DNA of 64,000 nucleotides from Pseudomonas knackmussii B13 (lineage in GTDB: Bacteria; Pseudomonadota; Gammaproteobacteria; Pseudomonadales; Pseudomonadaceae). Under the pieces are notes generated by a model. That model had not been told where the DNA came from, did no database searches, and saw only the letters and a program-made list of their open reading frames with translations. The translations under genes were made by a program, and so were the position numbers. Shown in pieces: positions 53,449 through 61,658 of the stretch (position 1 is the stretch's first letter; each line of letters begins with the position of its first letter). The DNA lies in NCBI RefSeq assembly GCF_000689415.1, contig NZ_HG322950.1, positions 3,293,501 through 3,357,500 of the forward strand, in the 5' to 3' direction.

Positions 53449-53982
53449 ATGCAAGACCTGACCCGCGACGACAAGATCGCCGCCTGGAACGCCCAGGCCG
53501 CGGCCATTCGCGCACGCCTGGCGCCGTCGGGTGTAATCCCCACTACCGAGCTGCGCGCCCGGACCCCGGAAGCCTTCTTCCAGGGCATTAATGACGGCGA
53601 GCTGCCGCCCCCGCCGATGAACGAGCTGATCGGCTTCCTCGCGGTGGAATGGGCGCCGGGCCGCTTCGTCTTCCAGGGCACGCCCGAGCGCAAGCACTAC
53701 AACCCCATGGGCACGGTGCACGGCGGCTACACGGCGACCCTGCTCGACTCGTGCATGGGCTGCGCCATCCATACCCGGCTGGAACCCGGCCTGGGCTACA
53801 CCACCATCGACCTGCGCATCAGCTACATCCGCCCGATGACGCAGGACACCGGGCCGATCCGCGCCGAGGGCACGGTGATCCACATCGGCCGCAGCATGGC
53901 CCTGGCCGAAGGCCGGCTCTACGACGTGGACGGCAAGCTCTACGCCACCGGCTCCACCACCTGCCTGATCCTCGGCCGCTAA
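53449..53982 (+). CDS. PaaI-family hotdog thioesterase
   Basis: Cytoplasmic hotdog-fold acyl-CoA thioesterase of 177 residues. The family signature is HYNPMGTVHGGYTATLLDSCMG (about 82-103), where the HGG turn and following Asp form the active site, followed by TIDLRISYIRPM and the strand VIHIGRSMALAEGRLYDVDGKLYATGSTTCLI. The ATG at 53449 has a very good ribosome binding site (CGGAGG). It precedes the thiolase gene by 27 bases, so the two probably form an operon for acyl-CoA turnover. Substrate unknown. Confidence 0.91.
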   Translation: MQDLTRDDKIAAWNAQAAAIRARLAPSGVIPTTELRARTPEAFFQGINDGELPPPPMNELIGFLAVEWAPGRFVFQGTPERKHYNPMGTVHGGYTATLLDSCMGCAIHTRLEPGLGYTTIDLRISYIRPMTQDTGPIRAEGTVIHIGRSMALAEGRLYDVDGKLYATGSTTCLILGR

Positions 53983-54009
53983 ACAGGCCCGCCTTTACTG
54001 GAGAACTCC

Positions 54010-55146
54010 ATGACTTCCGTCGTCATCGCTGGCTACGCCCGTTCGCCCTTCCACTTCGCCAAGAAAGGCGGCCTGATCGACGTCCGCCCGGACGACCTCG
54101 CCGCGCAGACGGTCAAGGGGCTGGTACAGCGCCTGGACCTGGACCCGGCGCGCATCGAGGACCTGATCATCGGCTGCGCCTATCCCGAGGCCGAACAGGG
54201 CATGAACCTCGGGCGCATCGTCGGCTTCCTCGCCGGCCTGCCGGAAAGCGTCGCCGGCGCCACGGTGAACCGCTTCTGCGGCTCGTCCATGACCTCGGTG
54301 CACTTCGCCGCCGGGCAAATCCAGCTCGGCGCCGGCGAGGCATTTCTGTGCGCGGGCGTGGAGTCCATGACCCGCGTGCCCATGGGCGGCTTCAACATCT
54401 CGCCCAACCCGCGCCTGCTGAACGAGTTCCCGCAGGCCTACATGCCGATGGGGCAAACCGCGGAGATCGTCGCCCAACGCTACGCCATCTCCCGCGAAGA
54501 CCAGGAAGCCATGGCCGTGCGCTCGCATGCGAAAGCCACCCGCGCCCGCGAACTGGGCCTGCTCGCACCCGAGATCGTCGCCATCGACACACCCAACGGC
54601 CGCATCGAGGAAGACGGCTGCATCCGCCCCGGCACCAGCGTCGAAGCCCTGGCGCAGCTGAAGCCGGCCTTCGGCGGCAGCGTCACCGCCGGCACCGCCT
54701 CGCCGCTCACCGATGGCGCGGCCGCAGTGCTGGTGTGCAGCGAGGATTTCGCCCGCAGCCACGGCCTCGACATCCTGGCGCGCATCAAGGCCATCTCGGT
54801 GGTCGGCTGCCCGCCGGAAATCATGGGCATGGGCCCGCTCTACGCCACGCGCAAGCTGCTCGACCGCGCCGGCCTGAGCATGGCCGACATCGACCTGGTG
54901 GAAATCAACGAAGCCTTCGCCAGCCAGGCCCTGGCCTGCCTGCGCGAACTGGATCTGGACGAGGACCGGGTCAACCTGCACGGCGGCGCCATGGCCATCG
55001 GTCACCCGCTGGGCGCCACCGGCGCGCGCATCACCGGCAAGGCGGCGGCGCTGCTGAAGGAAACCGGCGGCCGCTACGCCATCGCCACCCAATGCATCGG
55101 CGGCGGCCAGGGCGTGGCCACCCTGCTGGAAGCGGTACGCAACTGA
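54010..55146 (+). CDS. Acetyl-CoA C-acyltransferase (thiolase)
   Basis: Thiolase of 378 residues. Nucleophile Cys90 in VNRFCGSSMTSVHFA, NEAFASQ box, His in GGAMAIGHPLGATGARI (about 335) and second Cys in CIGGGQGVATL (about 365). Its motifs differ from the thiolase at 18914-20098 (CGSSM versus CGSGM, AMAIGHPLG versus ACALGHPIG); CGSSM and AMAIGHPLG are more typical of FadA-like degradative thiolases. The partner gene is a hotdog thioesterase. A classic terminator follows 26 bases after the stop. Confidence 0.93.
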   Translation: MTSVVIAGYARSPFHFAKKGGLIDVRPDDLAAQTVKGLVQRLDLDPARIEDLIIGCAYPEAEQGMNLGRIVGFLAGLPESVAGATVNRFCGSSMTSVHFAAGQIQLGAGEAFLCAGVESMTRVPMGGFNISPNPRLLNEFPQAYMPMGQTAEIVAQRYAISREDQEAMAVRSHAKATRARELGLLAPEIVAIDTPNGRIEEDGCIRPGTSVEALAQLKPAFGGSVTAGTASPLTDGAAAVLVCSEDFARSHGLDILARIKAISVVGCPPEIMGMGPLYATRKLLDRAGLSMADIDLVEINEAFASQALACLRELDLDEDRVNLHGGAMAIGHPLGATGARITGKAAALLKETGGRYAIATQCIGGGQGVATLLEAVRN

Positions 55147-55171
55147 TCTGACGGCCTGTCACGGCTGTTTC

Positions 55172-55196
55172 GGGGGCCCTCGCGGCCCCCTTTTTT
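55172..55196 (+). terminator. Rho-independent terminator of the thiolase operon
   Basis: Seven-bp GC stem (55172-55178 with 55184-55190) followed by six T residues. Confidence 0.9.
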
Positions 55197-55203
55197 GTGC
55201 CCG

Positions 55204-55341
55204 GTAGGAGCGGATCTCATCCGCGAAAAAACCACGCCGATGTCCACCTTTAGGAGCGCGCCATGCGCGCGATTCGCGGCCATGGGCCGCTCCTACAGGG
55301 AGACACCGTGCCATTCAGTTCGCGAGCAAGCTCGCTCCTAC
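55204..55341. repeat. REP cluster (four palindromic cores)
   Basis: Reverse GCGGAT-type core at 55204-55227, a head-to-head pair at 55251-55296 ending TCCTAC, and a forward GCGAGC-type core at 55319-55341. The arrangement of inverted REPs resembles a BIME. Confidence 0.8.
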
Positions 55342-55411
55342 AGGTCGCGTGCCGCTTCTACCCCTTGGCCGATAGTCCGCCATCGATTAGTGCGTATAAC
55401 GCAAAGGCACC

Positions 55412-55428
55412 TATCACTTCCCGTGATA
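55412..55428 (+). promoter_or_regulatory. LysR-type dyad upstream of mexE
   Basis: TATCAC-TTCCC-GTGATA, perfect six-base arms, fits the T-N11-A pattern of LysR operators and lies 86 bases before the mexE ATG. MexT, the LysR activator of mexEF-oprN in P. aeruginosa, is the natural candidate, although its published consensus is not matched exactly. Confidence 0.5.
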
Positions 55429-55513
55429 ATCAAAATTCTCTCGTTCGATTAGCGACTTAGAGCCCTCGCCAGCAGACTCCGCCCATTAAAACCAAAATTG
55501 CCGGAGCCTTCCC

Positions 55514-56746
55514 ATGGAGCGTCCACTGAACACCTTGCGTATCCCCCTCGCGCTGGCCGCCGTGCTGGTGCTCAGCGCCTGCGGCAAAGCGCAGGACACC
55601 GCCCAGTCGATGCCCGCGCCGAAAGTCAGCGTGGCCGAAGTCATCGAACAACCGATCAACGAGTGGGACGAGTTCACTGGCCGCCTTGAGGCTCCCGAGT
55701 CGGTCGAACTCCGCCCCCGCGTTTCCGGCTACATCGACAAGGTGACCTTCCGCGAAGGCGCCCTGGTGAAGAAAGGCGACCTGTTATTCCAGATCGACCC
55801 GCGTCCCTTCCAGGCCGAAGTGCATCGTCTGGAGGCCCAGCTGCAACAGGCCAAGGCCAACCAGGTTCGCACCGCCAACGAAGCCTCGCGCGGTGACCGC
55901 CTGCGCGCCACCAACGCGATTTCCGCCGAACTGGCCGACGCCCGCAGCGCCGCTGCCACCGAAGCCCGCGCGCAGGTCGCAGCGACCCAGGCCGAGCTGG
56001 ACAACGCCCGCCTGAACCTGTCGTTCACCCAGATCACCGCGCCCATCGACGGCCGCGTCTCGCGCGCCGACGTCACCGCCGGCAACCTGGTCAACACCGG
56101 CGAAACCCTGCTCACCACCCTGGTCTCCACCGACAAGGTGTACGCCTACTTCGACGCCGACGAGCGCGTCTACCTGAAGTACATGAAGCTGGCCCGCTCC
56201 GGCGGCCCCAACGCCCGCGGCGCGAGCCCGGTGTACCTCGGCCTGACCGGCGAGGACGGCTTCCCGCACCTGGGCCAGCTGGACTTCCTGGACAACCAGG
56301 TCAACCCGGCGACCGGCACCATCCGCGGCCGCGCGGTGTTCGACAACAAGGAAGGCCTGTACACCCCCGGCCTCTATGCACGGCTGAAACTGGTCGGCTC
56401 CGGCACCTACCCGGCGGCGCTGATCAAGGACGAAGCGGTCGGCACCGACCTTGGCAAGAAGTTCGTCCTGGTGGTCGGCGCCGACAGCAAGGTCGCCTAC
56501 CGCAGCATCGAGCTCGGGCCGAAACTGGAAGGCCTGCGCATCGTCCGCAGCGGCCTGGCCAAGGGCGACCGCATCGTCGTCAACGGCCTGCAACGCGTAC
56601 GCCCCGGGGCCCAGGTGGAAGCCCAGGGCGTGCCCATGGCCAGCCCCGATACGCTAGCCGCCCTGGCCAGCCAACTGCAGGCGGTGGAAGCCGCCAACCC
56701 GCAGAAGGTTGCCGAGCAATCGTCGGGCAAGCCCAACCGCATCTGA
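55514..56746 (+). CDS. mexE: RND efflux periplasmic adaptor MexE
   Basis: Membrane-fusion lipoprotein of 410 residues linking the RND pump to its outer-membrane channel. The signal peptide ends in the lipobox LSAC (Cys23). Then come the lipoyl halves (VELRPRVSGYIDKVTF and LSFTQITAPIDGRVSR), a coiled-coil hairpin between them (about 95-155) and the beta-barrel domain (LDFLDNQVNPATGTIRGRAVF). From memory the sequence tracks P. aeruginosa MexE closely, including APKVSVAEVIEQP.NEWDEFTGRLEAPESVELRPRVSG in pieces. First gene of mexE-mexF-oprN. Known substrates of that pump are chloramphenicol, fluoroquinolones, trimethoprim and quinolone-signal precursors. Confidence 0.92.
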   Translation: MERPLNTLRIPLALAAVLVLSACGKAQDTAQSMPAPKVSVAEVIEQPINEWDEFTGRLEAPESVELRPRVSGYIDKVTFREGALVKKGDLLFQIDPRPFQAEVHRLEAQLQQAKANQVRTANEASRGDRLRATNAISAELADARSAAATEARAQVAATQAELDNARLNLSFTQITAPIDGRVSRADVTAGNLVNTGETLLTTLVSTDKVYAYFDADERVYLKYMKLARSGGPNARGASPVYLGLTGEDGFPHLGQLDFLDNQVNPATGTIRGRAVFDNKEGLYTPGLYARLKLVGSGTYPAALIKDEAVGTDLGKKFVLVVGADSKVAYRSIELGPKLEGLRIVRSGLAKGDRIVVNGLQRVRPGAQVEAQGVPMASPDTLAALASQLQAVEAANPQKVAEQSSGKPNRI

Positions 56747-56863
56747 CGGCAATGCGCCCCTGACGGGGCTCCACGAGAACGCAGTACCCGGCCCTGGCCC
56801 CATCCAGGGCCACGGGTGACCTTTGTCCAGGGTTTCGCGCCGCAAGCGCATCAGGAACGAACC

Positions 56864-59800
56864 ATGAACTTCTCGCAATTCTTCGTGCAGCGGCCGATAT
56901 TCGCCGCCGTGCTCTCGCTGATCATCCTGATCGGCGGGGCCATCTCGCTGTTCCAGCTGCCGATCAGCGAATACCCGGAAGTGGTACCGCCCACCGTGGT
57001 GGTGCGCGCCAACTTCCCCGGCGCCAACCCCAAGGTGATTGGCGAAACCGTCGCCGCGCCGCTGGAGCAGGCCATCACCGGCGTCGAGAACATGCTCTAC
57101 ATGTCCTCGCAGTCCACCGCCGACGGCAAACTGACCCTGACCATCACCTTCGCCCTGGGCACCAACCTGGACAACGCCCAGGTGCAGGTGCAGAACCGCG
57201 TAACGCGCACCGAGCCGAAGCTGCCGGAAGAGGTCACGCACATCGGCATCACCGTCGACAAGGCTTCGCCCGACCTGACCATGGTCGTGCACCTGACCTC
57301 GCCGGATAAGCGCTACGACATGCTCTACCTGTCCAACTACGCCATCCTCAACATCAAGGACGAGCTGGCGCGCCTGGACGGCGTGGGCGACGTGCAGCTG
57401 TTCGGCATGGGCGACTACTCGCTGCGCGTGTGGCTCGACCCGAACAAGGTGGCCGTGCGCAACCTGACCGCCACCGACGTGGTCAATGCCATCCGCGAGC
57501 AGAACCGCCAGGTAGCCGCCGGCGCCCTGGGCGCACCGCCCTCCCCAACCGCCACCAGCTTCCAGCTGTCGATCAACACCCAGGGTCGCCTGGTCACCGA
57601 GGAAGAGTTCGAGAACATCATCATCCGCAGCGGCCCCAACGGCGAGATCACCCGCCTGAAGGACATCGCCCGCGTCGAACTCGGCTCCAGCCAGTACGCC
57701 CTGCGTTCCATGCTGGACAACCAGCCGGCCGTGGCCATCCCGATCTTCCAACGTCCCGGCTCCAACGCCATCGCCATCTCCAACGAGGTGCGCGCGAAGA
57801 TGGCCGAACTGAAGAAGACCTTCCCGCAGGGCGTGGATTACTCCATCGTCTATGACCCGACCATCTTCGTCCGCGGCTCCATCGAGGCGGTGGTGCACAC
57901 CCTGTTCGAAGCGCTGATCCTGGTGGTGCTGGTGGTCGTGCTGTTCCTGCAGACCTGGCGCGCCTCGATCATCCCGCTGGCCGCCGTACCGGTGTCGCTG
58001 ATCGGCACCTTCGCGGTGATGCACGCCTTCGGCTTCTCGCTCAACGCGCTGTCGCTGTTCGGCCTGGTGCTGGCGATCGGCATCGTGGTGGACGACGCCA
58101 TCGTGGTGGTGGAGAACGTCGAGCGGAACATCAGCCTTGGCCTCACGCCGGTCGAGGCGACCAAGCGCGCCATGAAGGAAGTGACTGGGCCGATCATCGC
58201 CACCGCGCTCGTGCTCTGCGCCGTGTTCGTGCCGACCGCCTTCATCTCCGGCCTCACCGGGCAGTTCTACCGCCAGTTCGCGCTGACCATCGCCATCTCC
58301 ACGGTGATCTCGGCGTTCAACTCGCTGACCCTGTCGCCGGCGCTCTCGGCCGTGCTGCTGAAAGGGCACCACGAGCCGAAGGACCGCTTCTCGGTACTGC
58401 TCGACAAGCTGCTCGGCAGTTGGCTGTTCCGCCCGTTCAACCGCTTCTTCGACCGCGCCAGCCATGGCTACGTCGGCACCGTCACCCGCGTGCTGCGCGG
58501 CAGCTCCATCGCCGTGCTGATCTATGGCGGCCTGATCGCGCTGACCTGGCTGGGCTTCTCCAGCACCCCGACCGGCTTCGTGCCGCAGCAGGACAAGCAG
58601 TACCTGGTCGCCTTCGCCCAACTGCCCGACGCCGCCACCCTCGATCGCACCGAGGAAGTGATGAAGCGCATGTCGGACATCGCCGGCAAGCACCCGGGCA
58701 TCGAGCACACCGTGTCCTTCCCCGGCCTGTCGATCAACGGCTTCACCAACAGCCCGAACAGCGGCATCGTCTTCACCCCGCTGAAGGACTTCGACCAGCG
58801 CAAGGGCCCGGGCATGTCGGCCAACGAGATCGCCGCCGAACTGAACAAGCAGTTCGCCGACATCCAGGACGCCTACATCGCCATCTTCCCGCCGCCGCCC
58901 GTGCAGGGGCTGGGGACCATCGGCGGCTTCCGCGTGCAGGTCGAGGACCGTGGCGGTCTGGGCTATGAGGAGCTGTACAAACAGGTGCAGAACGTCCTCG
59001 CCAAGGCCCGTGCGACGCCCGAGCTGAACCCCATGTCGGTGTTCACCAGCTACCAGGTGAACGTGCCGCAGGTGGATGCCGCCATCGACCGTGAAAAGGC
59101 CAAGACCCACGGCGTGGCCATCAGCGACATCTTCGACACCCTGCAGGTGTACCTGGGTTCGCTGTACGCCAACGACTTCAACCGCTTCGGCCGCACCTAC
59201 CAGGTCAACGTCCAGGCCGACCAGCAATTCCGCCTGGAGCCCGAGCAGATCGGCCAGCTGAAGGTGCGCAACAACCGCGGCGAGATGGTTCCGCTGGCGA
59301 CCTTCATCAAGGTCAGCGACACCTCCGGCCCCGACCGCGTAATGCACTACAACGGCTTCATCACCGCCGAGATCAACGGCGCGGCAGCCCCCGGCTACAG
59401 CTCCGGCCAGGCCGAGGCGGCGATGGAGAAACTGCTGAAGCAGGAACTGCCCAACGGCATGACCTACGAGTGGACCGACCTGACCTACCAGCAGATCCTC
59501 GCCGGCAACTCCGCGATCTACGTGTTCCCGCTCTGCGTGCTGCTCGCCTTCCTGGTGCTGGCCGCGCTGTACGAGAGCTGGGGCCTGCCGCTGGCGGTGA
59601 TCCTGATCGTGCCCATGACGCTGCTGTCGGCCATCGGCGGGGTGATCCTCTCCGGCGGTGACAACAACATCTTCACCCAGATCGGCCTGATCGTACTGGT
59701 GGGCCTGGCGTGCAAGAACGCGATCCTCATCGTCGAGTTCGCCAAAGACAAACAGGAAGAAGGCATGGACCGCGTCAGCGCCGTACTGGAAGCCTGCCGC

Positions 59801-60055
59801 CTGCGCCTGCGGCCGATCCTGATGACCTCCATCGCCTTCATCATGGGCGTGGTGCCGCTGGTCCTGTCCTCCGGCGCCGGTGCCGAAATGCGCCATGCCA
59901 TGGGTGTCGCGGTGTTCTCCGGGATGCTCGGCGTGACCTTCTTCGGCCTGCTGCTGACGCCGGTGTTCTACGTGCTCATCCGTCGCTTCATGGAAGCCCG
60001 CGAAGCGAAGAAACAGCAACGCGCCACCCTGAACCACGAGGCTAGCCACGCATGA
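56864..60055 (+). CDS. mexF: RND efflux transporter MexF
   Basis: Inner-membrane proton-driven pump of 1063 residues, the usual RND length. The opening MNFSQFFVQRPIFAAVLSLIILIGG gives the first helix; two large periplasmic loops (about 30-335 and 560-870) and 12 membrane helices follow. The helix 4 proton-relay aspartates are seen in LVLAIGIVVDDAIVVVENVER (Asp pair about 408-409), with the matching Lys in helix 10 (VGLACKNAILIVEFAKD). Start at 56864 with CAGGAACG upstream. It overlaps oprN by four bases, indicating coupled translation. Confidence 0.94.
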   Translation: MNFSQFFVQRPIFAAVLSLIILIGGAISLFQLPISEYPEVVPPTVVVRANFPGANPKVIGETVAAPLEQAITGVENMLYMSSQSTADGKLTLTITFALGTNLDNAQVQVQNRVTRTEPKLPEEVTHIGITVDKASPDLTMVVHLTSPDKRYDMLYLSNYAILNIKDELARLDGVGDVQLFGMGDYSLRVWLDPNKVAVRNLTATDVVNAIREQNRQVAAGALGAPPSPTATSFQLSINTQGRLVTEEEFENIIIRSGPNGEITRLKDIARVELGSSQYALRSMLDNQPAVAIPIFQRPGSNAIAISNEVRAKMAELKKTFPQGVDYSIVYDPTIFVRGSIEAVVHTLFEALILVVLVVVLFLQTWRASIIPLAAVPVSLIGTFAVMHAFGFSLNALSLFGLVLAIGIVVDDAIVVVENVERNISLGLTPVEATKRAMKEVTGPIIATALVLCAVFVPTAFISGLTGQFYRQFALTIAISTVISAFNSLTLSPALSAVLLKGHHEPKDRFSVLLDKLLGSWLFRPFNRFFDRASHGYVGTVTRVLRGSSIAVLIYGGLIALTWLGFSSTPTGFVPQQDKQYLVAFAQLPDAATLDRTEEVMKRMSDIAGKHPGIEHTVSFPGLSINGFTNSPNSGIVFTPLKDFDQRKGPGMSANEIAAELNKQFADIQDAYIAIFPPPPVQGLGTIGGFRVQVEDRGGLGYEELYKQVQNVLAKARATPELNPMSVFTSYQVNVPQVDAAIDREKAKTHGVAISDIFDTLQVYLGSLYANDFNRFGRTYQVNVQADQQFRLEPEQIGQLKVRNNRGEMVPLATFIKVSDTSGPDRVMHYNGFITAEINGAAAPGYSSGQAEAAMEKLLKQELPNGMTYEWTDLTYQQILAGNSAIYVFPLCVLLAFLVLAALYESWGLPLAVILIVPMTLLSAIGGVILSGGDNNIFTQIGLIVLVGLACKNAILIVEFAKDKQEEGMDRVSAVLEACRLRLRPILMTSIAFIMGVVPLVLSSGAGAEMRHAMGVAVFSGMLGVTFFGLLLTPVFYVLIRRFMEAREAKKQQRATLNHEASHA

Positions 60056-61443
60056 AATTGAAAGTCTTCGCCCCGGCGCTGCTGGCCCTGAGCCTCAGCG
60101 CCTGCATGGTCGGCCCCGACTACAAGCAGCCGGACACCGCGCCGGCGCAACTCGACACCAGCGGCGCCAACCTCGACCGCGGCCGCTTCGAGGACGCCTG
60201 GTGGAAGCAGTTCGACGACCCGGTGCTGTCGCAACTGGTCGAGCAGGCCATGAAGGACAACCGCGAGCTGCGCGTGGCCTACGACCGCGTGGTGGCATCG
60301 CGGGCGATCCGCGACGACGTCGCCAACGATCGCTACCCGACCGTGACCAGCCGCGCCTCCTCGCAGATCGGCAAGGGCCAGGTGCCCGGCGAGACCGAAG
60401 ACCGGGTCAACCAGGAGCGCTACGACCTGGGCCTCGACATGATCTGGGAAGTCGACCTGTTCGGCCGCGTGCGCCGCGAGCTGCAATCGGCAGACGCCAC
60501 CAGCCAGGCGATCCAGGCCGACCTGCAGCAACTGCAGGTCAGCCTGATCGCCGAGCTGGCCGACGCTTACGGCCAACTGCGCGGCGCTCAGCTGCGCGAA
60601 GGCATTGCCCGCGACAACCTGAAGAACCAGCGCGAGTCGCGCGACCTGACCATTCAGCTGCGTGACAACGGCGTCGGCAACGAACTGGACGTACAGCGCG
60701 CCGAAGCCCGCCTGGCCGCTACCGAAGCCACGCTGCCGCAACTGCAGGCCGAGGAAGTGCGCCAGCGCAACCGCATCGCCACCCTCCTCGGCCAGCGCCC
60801 GGACCAGCTCTCGGTGGACCTCTCGCCGAAGCAGCTACCGGCCATCGCCAAGGCCCTGCCGATCGGCGACCCGAGCGAGCTGCTGCGCCGTCGCCCTGAC
60901 GTCAGCGCCGCCGAACGCCGCCTGGCCGCCGCCACCGCCGATGTCGGCGTGGCCACGGCGGACCTGTTCCCGAAAGTCAGCCTCGGCGGCTTCCTCGGCT
61001 ACACCGCCGGACGCGGTTCGCAGATCGGCTCCTCGGCGGCCAGCGCCTGGGGCGTGGCCCCGAGCATCACCTGGGCCGCGTTCGACCTGGGCAGCGTGCG
61101 GGCGCGCCTTCGCGCCTCCAAGGCCGACGCCGACGCCGCGCTTGCGACCTACGAACAGCAGGTGCTGCTGGCCCTGGAAGAGTCCTCCAACGCCTTCAGC
61201 GACTACGGCAAGCGCCAGCAGCGCATGCTGGTCCTGGTGCGCCAGTCCGAAGCCAGCCGCAAGGCGGCGGAGCTGGCCGGCGTGCAGTACCGCGAAGGCA
61301 CCCTGGACTTCCTCAACCTGCTCGACGCCGAACGCGAGCAACTGGCCGCCGAAGACGCCCAGGCGCTCGCCGAAGTCGACGTGTATCGCGGCATAGTCGC
61401 GATCTACAAAGCCCTCGGCGGCGGCTGGCAACCCCAGGCCTGA
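60052..61443 (+). CDS. oprN: Outer-membrane efflux channel OprN
   Basis: TolC-family outer-membrane lipoprotein of 463 residues, the exit duct for MexEF. The signal peptide ends in the lipobox LSAC (Cys18), followed by MVGPDYKQPDT, typical of the NodT/OprM branch. Two repeated coiled-coil halves (about 55-240 and 265-455) contain the family phrases WEVDLFGRVRRELQSA, LRRRPDVSAAERRLAAA and YREGTLDFLNLLDAEREQLAAED. The ATG overlaps the mexF stop (ATGA). A strong terminator follows. Confidence 0.93.
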   Translation: MKLKVFAPALLALSLSACMVGPDYKQPDTAPAQLDTSGANLDRGRFEDAWWKQFDDPVLSQLVEQAMKDNRELRVAYDRVVASRAIRDDVANDRYPTVTSRASSQIGKGQVPGETEDRVNQERYDLGLDMIWEVDLFGRVRRELQSADATSQAIQADLQQLQVSLIAELADAYGQLRGAQLREGIARDNLKNQRESRDLTIQLRDNGVGNELDVQRAEARLAATEATLPQLQAEEVRQRNRIATLLGQRPDQLSVDLSPKQLPAIAKALPIGDPSELLRRRPDVSAAERRLAAATADVGVATADLFPKVSLGGFLGYTAGRGSQIGSSAASAWGVAPSITWAAFDLGSVRARLRASKADADAALATYEQQVLLALEESSNAFSDYGKRQQRMLVLVRQSEASRKAAELAGVQYREGTLDFLNLLDAEREQLAAEDAQALAEVDVYRGIVAIYKALGGGWQPQA

Positions 61444-61473
61444 CATTTCCACCCTGGCCACTCTCCGGCCATT

Positions 61474-61517
61474 GGCCCTGCGGTTAGTCGCTGCCGACCG
61501 CGGGGCCTTTTTATTTC
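61474..61517 (+). terminator. Terminator of mexEF-oprN
   Basis: Eleven-bp stem (61474-61484 with 61497-61507, one G-T pair) followed by TTTTTATTT, 31 bases after the oprN stop. Confidence 0.85.
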
Positions 61518-61555
61518 CGCCGCGCGTCGATACCGCCCGCGTGGATGTTCCTCTG

Positions 61556-61576
61556 CAGGAGCGAGCTTGCTCGCGA
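61556..61576 (-). repeat. REP core, GCGAGC type, reverse
   Basis: Reverse copy of the short palindromic core also seen at 25989 and 55319, between oprN and the channel gene. Confidence 0.7.
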
Positions 61577-61658
61577 ACCGGAGTCCCGCCGATTTACCCC
61601 GCGAAACCTCCCGCAACCTGTGCCATCTTCTTGGGACCCACACCCAAGGACCCACCCG

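Larger units (their letters stand above)
55147..55513. other. 367-base region: terminator, REP cluster and mexE promoter
   Basis: No gene. From left to right: thiolase terminator (55172-55196), reverse REP core (55204-55227), inverted REP pair (55251-55296), forward REP core (55319-55341), then the AT-rich mexE promoter area (about 55370-55470) with a LysR-type dyad at 55412-55428. Confidence 0.7.

Noticed and set aside
55370..55400. Exact MexT (nod-box) consensus before mexE
   Set aside because: ATAGT and ATCGAT elements occur here but with the wrong spacing and a missing third element.
56654..60049. Long minus-strand open frame opposite mexF
   Set aside because: His/Asp/Gly-rich shadow of a clear RND pump gene.
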